From: Gammaproteobacteria bacterium
Lineage (GTDB): Bacteria; Pseudomonadota; Gammaproteobacteria; Immundisolibacterales; Immundisolibacteraceae
Assembly: GCA_003645395.1 (NCBI GenBank)
Contig: QNFC01000049.1
Span: 1-9,453, forward strand
Direction: 5' to 3'
Length of the DNA stretch: 9,453 nt
In this document: one piece after another, positions 1-5,109 of the stretch
How the letters are laid out: each line of letters begins with the position of its first letter
Position numbering within the stretch: the stretch's first letter is position 1
Made by a program: the position numbers and the translations under genes
The notes under the pieces: model-generated
Seen by the model: the letters and a program-made list of their open reading frames with translations, nothing else
Databases searched by the model: none
Told to the model about the DNA's origin: nothing

Positions 1-1569
1 CTGCTTGATGAACACGTGGGTAAACAAGCTGTGGTTGCAGTGATTTATTCGCATTCACATGCCGACCATTGGGGTGGTGTGCGCGGCATCGTCGATGAAG
101 CAGACGTACGCGCTGGCAGGGTGGAGATCATTGCTCCGCGGGATTTTATGCAGTATGCGGTTTCTGAGAATGTCTACGCGGGTAACGCCATGAGCCGCCG
201 CCTGTTTTACCAGTACGGCGTGCTTTTGCCGGCCAGCCCTTATGGCCACGCCGGGCAGGGGCTGGCACAGAACGTCGCCGCCGGTAATCTGGGCCTGATA
301 TCGCCGACGCGTATTGTCGAAAAAGACATTGAGACATTCGAAGTTGACGGCATAAAAATGGAATTCCAGAACACGCCCGGCACCGAGGCGCCCTCGGAGA
401 TGAATACCTGGATCCCGAGCATAAAAGGTCTATGGATGGCTGAGAACGTTGTTGGCTCGGTCCACAATATTTATACCCTGCGTGGTGCCCAGGTACGCGA
501 CTCGCTGCGCTGGTCAAAATACATAGACGAAGCGCTACACAAATATGGTCAGCAAGCTGAAGTCATGTTCGCCTCCCACCACTGGCCGCGTTGGGGTAAC
601 AAGCGAATCCAGCAAGTACTCAGAGATCAACGCGATATTTATGCCCACATGAATAACGAGGTTCTACATCACGTTAATCAGGGCGTCACCATTAACGAAA
701 TCCAGTACGTTTATGATTCGCCCAAAAGCCTGGACGAAGGCTGGACGACGGGTTTCTACCATGGCTCCAGAGAGAACAATAGCCGGGGTATCGTTAACTA
801 CTACCTTGGTCACTGGGATGCCAATCCGGCCACTTTGATCCCACTGTCGCCGCGTGATTCAGCCCCACTGTATGTCGAGATGATGGGGGGAGGTAAAAAA
901 ATTATCTCGAAGGGACAGGAGCTGTATGACCAGGGCAAGTACCTGGAAGCCAGTGAGATCCTCAACAAGCTGGTTTTTGCCGAGCCACAGAATCAGATGG
1001 GTAAGGATTTGTTGGCGGATGTCTACGAGCAAATTGGCTACCAGCAGGAAAACCCCGGGCTGCGCAACGCCTTTCTTGCCGGTGCCTTTGAACTGCGTTC
1101 CGGTATACCCGGGGGCGCATCGCCGAAAACTAGCGGCCCCGACATGATCCGTGCCATGTCGACTGGTCTATTCCTCGATTATCTCGGCATTCGAATGGAC
1201 AGCAGTAAGGCCGAGGGCATTGCCTTCACAATCAATCTGGTTACGCCGGATAATGGTGAGAAATACCTGATTGAACTTAGCAATGAGACGCTGACCAATA
1301 TCGAAGGCTATCAGGCTGACGATGCCGACCTGACGATCACCATCAATCGCACTGACCTGGAGCAGACCATGATGGGTGCCAAGAAACTTACCGACCAAAT
1401 CAAGGATGGCACCGCCAAAGTTAAAGGCAACCAGCAGGTGCTAGCGCAACTGGCATCGATGATGGTTGATTTTGAACTGGGGTTCGAGATTCTGCCGGGC
1501 ACCAAAGGCCCGGGCCAGGTTGAAGACCTCAACGATTTCGAGGTGAGTGCACCAGTTATTTCCGAGTAA
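1..1569 (+). CDS. Alkylsulfatase (SdsA1/YjcS class), 5' end outside the window
   Basis: This zinc-dependent hydrolase splits alkyl sulfate esters such as SDS into alcohol and sulfate. The frame is open from base 1, giving 522 residues (numbered here from base 1). The metallo-beta-lactamase ligands are all visible: H18, H20, D22 and H23 in SHSHADHWGG, E129 in TPGTEAPSEM, E148 in AENVVG, and H193 in FASHHWPRWG. Their spacing matches Pseudomonas SdsA1 as I remember it (H169, H171, D173, H174, E280, E299, H344) with a constant offset of 151, so about 150 N-terminal residues, including any signal peptide, lie to the left. R161 and R166 in TLRGAQVRD fall in the sulfate-binding region. Residues about 240-360 form the alkylsulfatase dimerisation domain (FYHGSRENN, LGHWDANPA), and about 385-505 the C-terminal SCP2-like lipid-binding domain. 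No frameshift or lost catalytic residue is seen. Family assignment is very secure; chain-length and primary/secondary preference cannot be read from the sequence. Confidence 0.95.
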   Translation: MLDEHVGKQAVVAVIYSHSHADHWGGVRGIVDEADVRAGRVEIIAPRDFMQYAVSENVYAGNAMSRRLFYQYGVLLPASPYGHAGQGLAQNVAAGNLGLISPTRIVEKDIETFEVDGIKMEFQNTPGTEAPSEMNTWIPSIKGLWMAENVVGSVHNIYTLRGAQVRDSLRWSKYIDEALHKYGQQAEVMFASHHWPRWGNKRIQQVLRDQRDIYAHMNNEVLHHVNQGVTINEIQYVYDSPKSLDEGWTTGFYHGSRENNSRGIVNYYLGHWDANPATLIPLSPRDSAPLYVEMMGGGKKIISKGQELYDQGKYLEASEILNKLVFAEPQNQMGKDLLADVYEQIGYQQENPGLRNAFLAGAFELRSGIPGGASPKTSGPDMIRAMSTGLFLDYLGIRMDSSKAEGIAFTINLVTPDNGEKYLIELSNETLTNIEGYQADDADLTITINRTDLEQTMMGAKKLTDQIKDGTAKVKGNQQVLAQLASMMVDFELGFEILPGTKGPGQVEDLNDFEVSAPVISE

Positions 1570-1574
1570 ATCGG

Positions 1575-1616
1575 GATGCGTTTGTGTCGACTCGGAACTG
1601 TCGGCACAATCGCATT
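1575..1616 (+). terminator. Strong stem-loop just after the alkylsulfatase stop
   Basis: The hairpin starts five bases after the TAA. Bases 1582-1591 pair with 1600-1609 (ten pairs, one of them G-U) around an 8-base loop, TCGGAACT. After one T-T mismatch, bases 1575-1580 pair with 1611-1616 (five Watson-Crick pairs and one G-U). No U-tract follows, so it is not a canonical intrinsic terminator. It could be a 3'-end stabilising structure or a rho-assisted terminator separating the sulfatase from the pseudogene. Confidence 0.5.
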
Positions 1617-1692
1617 GGCCGCTAAGAAAATTGATTAACCATATTAATATTGGGGCTTAGGAAGCAGGTTAGCTCACCAAAAAAGAAAGACT

Positions 1693-1715
1693 GGAGATAA
1701 AGAATGAGTGGTTGA
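1693..1715 (+). promoter_or_regulatory. Ribosome binding site and three-codon ORF at the phosphatase pseudogene start
   Basis: GGAG at 1693-1696 lies 7 bases before ATG 1704, an ideal distance, but this frame reads only Met-Ser-Gly before TGA at 1713-1715. The signal-peptide frame opens at TTG 1712, 15 bases from GGAG, which is too far for efficient initiation. One extra base between 1704 and 1715 would explain this, since removing it joins ATG-Ser-Gly to the LKLLFF leader. A run of eight T (1722-1729) follows, a spot prone to slippage. Confidence 0.5.
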
Positions 1716-2984
1716 AGTTGCTTTTTTTTGGAGTGGTGAGAACGGGCAAATGGATTTCTGGCTTTGTTCTGGTGCTTGTGCTTGTTCCTGTGGCGATTGT
1801 CAGGGCAGATTCCCAACCAAAACTGGTCTTGCAGATCACGGTCGATGCGTTGCGCGGTGATCTGCCAGGCCGATTCTATAATGTGATTGGCGACGGTGGT
1901 TTTCGTTACTTGATGGAGCAGGGCGTTAACTACACAAATGCTCATTACCAGCACGCCAACACGGAGACTATTGTCGGTCACGCATCCCTGGCGACAGGCA
2001 CAGTGCCTGCGGCGCACGGCATGGTCGGCAACGTCTGGTTCGATCGTGAAGAGAACCGCCTTGTCTATAATATTGAAGATGCCCGTTATCACTTGCTGAC
2101 AGCTAGCGCCGGTGTTGATCAACAAGCCGAGATCGATCCGACGCAGAGAGCAGCCAAAGTAGATGGCCGCTCGCCGGGTAATATCCTGACCTCGACCTTT
2201 GGCGATGAACTGGCCGTGCATTTTGCCGGGCGTTCGAAGGTTTTTGCCGTGTCGGTAAAGGATCGTGGTGCGGTGTCAATGGCTGGGCATGTCGGCAAGG
2301 CCTTCTGGTTTTCCAAGGCTAGTGGCGAGTTCGTTACTAGCAACTATTACTACGACAAATACCCTGCCTGGGTGAATCAGTGGAATGCGCGCAAGCCTGC
2401 TTTGGCCTACGCGGATAAATCCTGGGAGTTGATGTGTAAACCGGCAAAATATCTATTGGGGGATGTCGATGACCGCGGATGGGAAACGGACTTTGCAGGG
2501 TTTGGGCGGGTGTTTCCGCATGCTTACGGTGATGCGGGTGACGAGTTGACGCTGGATTTTGCCAGGATACTGCCGGACAGGCGGAGGTGGAGCAAGCTGT
2601 CGCCGAGGAGCTGTTAAAGTTCGATGGCGTAGCCCTCGCGGTATCGAGTGCTGCGCTGCACACGGCCAGTCTGCCCGATACCGTCTTGATGCGTTCGATC
2701 TTGAAGAACTTCCACCCGAAGCGTTCCGGCGACATTTATCTGGTGTTCGAGCCTGATGTTTTCGTCAACGAATTCGACGGTTTAACAGTGGCATCGAGTC
2801 ATGGCTCACCGTGGCGCTACGACACTTTCGTACCAGTGATTTTTGCCGGGGCTGGTTTGTCGGCCATAGAGGTGGGCCGTTCTATTTCGTCCTATGATAT
2901 TGCGCAACCCTGGCGAACTACCTCAAGGTGAAGGCGCCGTCCGGTGCCATCGGTAGGGTGCTGCCGGAAGTGTTGGGGCAGTGA
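1704..2984 (+). pseudogene. Decayed PafA-like alkaline phosphatase (type I phosphodiesterase/NPP superfamily)
   Basis: The intact relatives are exported, calcium-independent phosphate monoesterases of about 540 residues. In the main frame (1712-2617, numbered from the TTG at 1712), residues 1-32 form a signal peptide, followed by metal ligand D45 (VDALRGD), nucleophile T86 (NTETIVGH), N107 (GMVGN) and the K183/R185 pair (SVKDRGA) typical of PafA. At about 2570 the text jumps from DELTLDFAR to AEVEQAVAEELLKF in the next frame. Compared with PafA, roughly 130 residues are missing, including the Asp/His of the TDYxxH motif and the Asp-His of the ADHGG motif. The C-terminal ligand His survives at 2800-2802 (SHGSPWRYDTF). 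A second break at about 2905, apparently one lost C, moves the end (LANYLKVKAPSG) to a third frame that stops at 2984. The start also looks damaged: the good GGAG (1693-1696) serves ATG 1704, which stops after three codons. Four of six metal ligands are gone, so activity is not expected. Sequencing error could explain single-base shifts but not the deletion. Confidence 0.9.
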
Positions 2985-3230
2985 GTGGATTCCCTTATGG
3001 GGAGTGTAATCGCTGGTCCTGGTGATATTGCCGTATGTCTATTCTTCGAGAACGGCAGGGAGTGGCACCAGGCCGCTCACTGAGTAGCTGAAATTCACTG
3101 TTTCGTTACGGCGGCAATGGGGTCGGCGAGATGAGCAAGGCCGATTATCCAGTCGTTAACGTAGAGAAGAGAGGGTGTTGCTGCTCTGTTCCCTTGGCAG
3201 AGTGGAAAAAATCGATGTAAACGGCAAAAC
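2985..3230. other. Gap between the phosphatase pseudogene and the lipoprotein gene
   Basis: I find no convincing gene in these 246 bases. One two-part hairpin can form: CCTGGTG (3018-3024) pairs with CACCAGG (3066-3072), and inside it TGCCGT (3029-3034) pairs with ACGGCA (3052-3057). It has no U-tract. On the - strand, downstream of the lipoprotein stop, the stretch of about 3100-3170 reads as protein-like text (YVNDWIIGLAHLADPIAAV) without start codon or recognised family. It may be a gene remnant or chance. Confidence 0.3.
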
Positions 3231-3578
3231 CTATCGTCCCATCCGAGCGTTATATGACCGCGTCACACGCTCTATTAGCATGGGGTCTTTGTTGATGTCG
3301 CCTTTGGTATTGAACTGCACGCGAACACTGCCGTCGGCCTGCGTGAAAACCGTTGCGGTTACATCGATATCAGGACTGTTGGCAAGCACCACCCCTGTGC
3401 TGCGATTCTGGCTGGTGATTAACAAGCCCTGGTCGTATAACGCACCACTTACCGCCGCCCATGACTGGTCAAACTTATTCACATTGTTCTGCACAACATG
3501 CACAGTGCGTGTTGGCTCTGGGGAAGAGCACCCTGACAGTAAAGAAATTGCTACGGCCAGATAAATAAAAATTCTCAT
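3231..3578 (-). CDS. Small outer-envelope lipoprotein, function unknown
   Basis: This is a 115-residue protein. Residues 1-17 form a signal peptide (MRIFIYLAVAISLLSGC) ending in the lipobox LLSGC, so Cys17 would be lipidated by signal peptidase II. The next residues are Ser-Ser-Pro, without the Asp at +2 that retains lipoproteins in the inner membrane, so outer-membrane sorting is expected. The mature domain has alternating polar and hydrophobic strands (TGVVLAN, DIDVTATVFTQADGSVRVQF) and ends in DPMLIERVTRSYNARMGR. The pattern is familiar from small uncharacterised gammaproteobacterial lipoproteins, but I cannot name the family. It lies 80 bases downstream of the 80-residue gene on the same strand. 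A GGGA lies about six bases before the ATG (CAT at 3576-3578). No clear terminator follows the stop. Confidence 0.8.
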   Translation of the reverse strand: MRIFIYLAVAISLLSGCSSPEPTRTVHVVQNNVNKFDQSWAAVSGALYDQGLLITSQNRSTGVVLANSPDIDVTATVFTQADGSVRVQFNTKGDINKDPMLIERVTRSYNARMGR

Positions 3579-3658
3579 GAGTTGTCCCAGTGGTAGAAAA
3601 TCATAACGACGAAGCTAATGACTTCACTTTTTGCGTGTTGGTCTATGCCTAAACTAAT

Positions 3659-3901
3659 TCATTTCCGAGTTTCTATTTCTGGCTCTAAATTTAGTCTTCC
3701 ATCTTCTTCTAATATTCCTATTGAGTCACCGTCTGGGTTCATTACGACGACGACTGGGGTTTGAAAAGGTGGACGACGAATGTACTCCAGGCCCCAGCCA
3801 AACCCTTCGATAGTGCGCAACTTCGCCTGTTGATCATGGTTTAAATACTTTTTGACATTATCAGGCACAGGATTTTCACCTGTTCTTTTTTCATTGGCCA
3901 A
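3659..3901 (-). CDS. Conserved-looking 80-residue protein with TTG start, function unknown
   Basis: This is a soluble, charged 80-residue protein without signal peptide or membrane segment. Its core (LRTIEGFGWGLEYIRRPPFQ, then PVVVVMNPDGDSIGILEEDG) resembles small gammaproteobacterial hypothetical proteins with a Trp-rich turn followed by a beta hairpin. I recognise the pattern from memory but know no function. The start is TTG at 3901, supported by GGAG exactly 7 bases upstream and by the lack of an in-frame ATG near the beginning. An ATG at 3894 is in another frame. The gene looks more AT-rich than the transporter genes to its right. It lies 130 bases downstream of the cupin gene on the same strand. 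It could be a regulator or partner protein, but nothing in the sequence decides this. Confidence 0.72.
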   Translation of the reverse strand: MANEKRTGENPVPDNVKKYLNHDQQAKLRTIEGFGWGLEYIRRPPFQTPVVVVMNPDGDSIGILEEDGRLNLEPEIETRK

Positions 3902-3908
3902 AACTTTT

Positions 3909-3912
3909 CTCC
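3909..3912 (-). promoter_or_regulatory. Shine-Dalgarno GGAG that fixes the TTG start at 3901
   Basis: On the - strand GGAG is followed by seven bases (AAAAGTT) and then TTG. The spacing is optimal, and no ATG or GTG in the same frame has a comparable site, so translation from the TTG is the best reading. Confidence 0.6.
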
Positions 3913-4031
3913 AAAATAAAGTGAGAGTCCGAGGTTGTTTTTTTCAGTTCATGATCTAACGGATATTCCAGGCTCATCAAGGGTGTTGGTTCGGGTAACA
4001 GGCAATATATTCGGTCAAACCACGCGTGATC

Positions 4032-4532
4032 TTAAGGCCGAGTGCTTAGCATAATGGCGGCGATTTTCGTCGGTTTACCAGAGCGGTTGGACCATGCGTG
4101 GTTGGTGCCCCTTTGTATCAGCACGTCACCCTGCTTGAGCAATGTCTCTTCAGATTCCATCATCGCGTAGATCTCGCCCTCCATTACAATGATGACATCC
4201 GTGGTATCGGTGATGTGGAAGCCAGGGTGAGAATCCAGCCCTTCACCGGGTTTAGCCGTGCCGTCGGGCTCAGGCGGAAACTCGACAATTCTCACCATTA
4301 AAGAATTTGCGTCAGGTTCCAGGTCGTATTCCCCCTGCCTGCGGCTATCGGCATCGCCAGTGTTGTCGGTGGGTAAAAACCCCTGCCAAATTTCAGCGAG
4401 GGCCAGCGCGCCCTGGTCCTTAAAGTCGTCCATGCCGCCGCCGGCGAACAGATCCGGCAAATCCGAATCCAGCTCAAAGAAAGAATCGCCGTTGCCGTTT
4501 AGGCCGGTTACTACTCGTCTGACTGATTTCAT
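4032..4532 (-). CDS. Single-domain cupin protein
   Basis: This is a 166-residue protein starting MKSVRRVVTGLNGNG. The start at 4532 is chosen because GGAG (4540-4543) stands 7 bases before the ATG; the longer frame to 4760 adds residues with no family resemblance. The first 70 residues are acidic. The conserved barrel lies in the C-terminal half: motif 1 is SHPGFHITDTTDVIIVMEGE and motif 2 is GDVLIQRGTNHAWSN. The His residues of both motifs and the Glu of the first could hold a metal, although the first motif reads H-x-T-D-T-T-D rather than the classical HxH. Very similar text (HxTDTxDxxxVxEGE, then GDxxxQRGTNHAWxN) occurs in bacterial cupins near degradation genes, whose substrates are mostly unknown. 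It may be an enzyme or a small-molecule sensor. No neighbour settles the substrate. Confidence 0.85.
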   Translation of the reverse strand: MKSVRRVVTGLNGNGDSFFELDSDLPDLFAGGGMDDFKDQGALALAEIWQGFLPTDNTGDADSRRQGEYDLEPDANSLMVRIVEFPPEPDGTAKPGEGLDSHPGFHITDTTDVIIVMEGEIYAMMESEETLLKQGDVLIQRGTNHAWSNRSGKPTKIAAIMLSTRP

Positions 4533-4644
4533 AGGTTCTCTCCCAGATTTAGTTTGTTCGGTCAAAATACAAAATGGTCGTATTCGCTCGCCCCCTCGAT
4601 GAAGCAGGAGACGCCCATTGGCAGGGCGCGCACTACCTGACAGT

Positions 4645-4863
4645 CTACGCCTCGTCCTTAATACTAATACCTGACCATCCGTGCTGCATAAATCGTCTAA
4701 TGTTCTGATGGCCAGCTCCGGCGGGATTGCCGAGCACATCACCCCGGTAGTAATCACCAAAGCAGTGCAGTGTCTGCAGGTCGCTGAGACCGTTTAGTAA
4801 ACCGAACGCAAAAATTTTGCAGAAGCCACTACTTAAGGAAGCTCTGAAAAACCAACGATTCAA
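4645..4863 (-). pseudogene. Remnant-like reading frame, family not identified
   Basis: The 72-codon frame contains plausible protein text in its last 50 residues (LSDLQTLHCFGDYYRGDVLG, then NPAGAGHQNIRRFMQHGWSG) before a stop at 4645. The style is loosely that of small NTF2/SnoaL-type proteins, but I cannot confirm this. The first dozen codons (MNRWFFRASL) are read out of the inverted-repeat element, so the apparent start is probably accidental and the real 5' part lost. No Shine-Dalgarno site precedes the ATG. A GC hairpin (4612-4628) lies 16 bases past the stop, as at a gene end. It may be a truncated gene or a chance open frame. Confidence 0.3.
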
Positions 4864-4943
4864 GGCCGATGGAATTCAGTCGTGACCAAAGCGACTAAGC
4901 AGGTCTAAATCGGCGCTGCTGGTTGGTTTTTTTTGCGCTATCC
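4837..4943. repeat. Short inverted-repeat element (MITE-like or decayed IS end)
   Basis: The left end, GGAAGCTCTGAAAAACCAAC from 4837, and the reverse complement of the right end, GGATAGCGCAAAAAAAACCA from 4943, are imperfect terminal inverted repeats of about 21-23 bases. The left end reminds me of IS5-type transposon termini, but I cannot name one. Inner repeats also pair (4865-4870 with 4909-4914, and 4878-4882 with 4892-4896). No target-site duplication is obvious and there is no transposase. The element overlaps the 5' end of the remnant frame. Confidence 0.4.
4847..4934 (+). terminator. Large hairpin with a T8 tail: terminator or 3' end of a small RNA
   Basis: AAAAACCAAC (4847-4856) pairs perfectly with GTTGGTTTTT (4922-4931), and the T-run continues to 4934. 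Inside are GCCGAT (4865-4870) with ATCGGC (4909-4914) and AGTCG (4878-4882) with CGACT (4892-4896). A + strand transcript would fold into three nested helices ending in a U-tract. No + strand gene lies directly upstream, so it would end an unknown small RNA, or simply reflect the inverted repeat. Confidence 0.4.
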
Positions 4944-5109
4944 AGGAATTCTGCTGGTCTCCAGGCCCACCTATCCTGTCCCCGCTAATAATGCCTTCCG
5001 AACCGGGTACAAGTTAGCACTCTTCTTCAGATAGCATTTCGAGAGGTTTGTCGCTAACTAAATTGAGAAAGGGTGCTTTAGCCCTGGGAATTCGCAGGCA
5101 TCCAATTCG

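Larger units (their letters stand above)
4533..5109. other. 577-base region without an intact gene
   Basis: From left to right it holds the ribosome binding site of the cupin gene, a small GC hairpin (CGCCC 4612-4616 with GGGCG 4624-4628), a remnant-like - strand frame (4645-4863), and the inverted-repeat element at 4837-4943. About 165 bases before the ATPase gene remain, in which I find no convincing promoter. On the - strand, bases 5014-5109 read as protein-like text ending in a stop (PRAKAPFLNLVSDKPLEML). This frame continues into the ATPase gene, so it is at most the tail of a replaced gene. Confidence 0.4.

Noticed and set aside
1622..2221. A 199-codon - strand open frame opposite the phosphatase pseudogene
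   Set aside because: It is the complement of well-conserved phosphatase sequence, and its translation has no domain-like features.
2587..2931. A separate 114-residue gene after the phosphatase frame
   Set aside because: Its text is the C-terminal part of the same phosphatase family (SHGSPWRYDTFVPV), so it is a shifted fragment, not a gene.
3175..3564. A 129-codon + strand frame opposite the lipoprotein
   Set aside because: The - strand has a proper lipoprotein signal and start; the + strand translation shows no recognisable features.
3595..3630. Sigma-70 promoter for the lipoprotein (TATGAT on the - strand at 3600-3605)
   Set aside because: The -10 match is fair, but nothing at the right distance resembles TTGACA.
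4533..4760. N-terminal extension of the cupin protein to 4760
   Set aside because: The strong ribosome site before ATG 4532 and the lack of domain-like sequence upstream favour the shorter protein.
4837..4943. Complete insertion sequence or composite transposon
   Set aside because: No transposase gene and no second copy of the GGAAGCTCTGA end were found by eye in the window.
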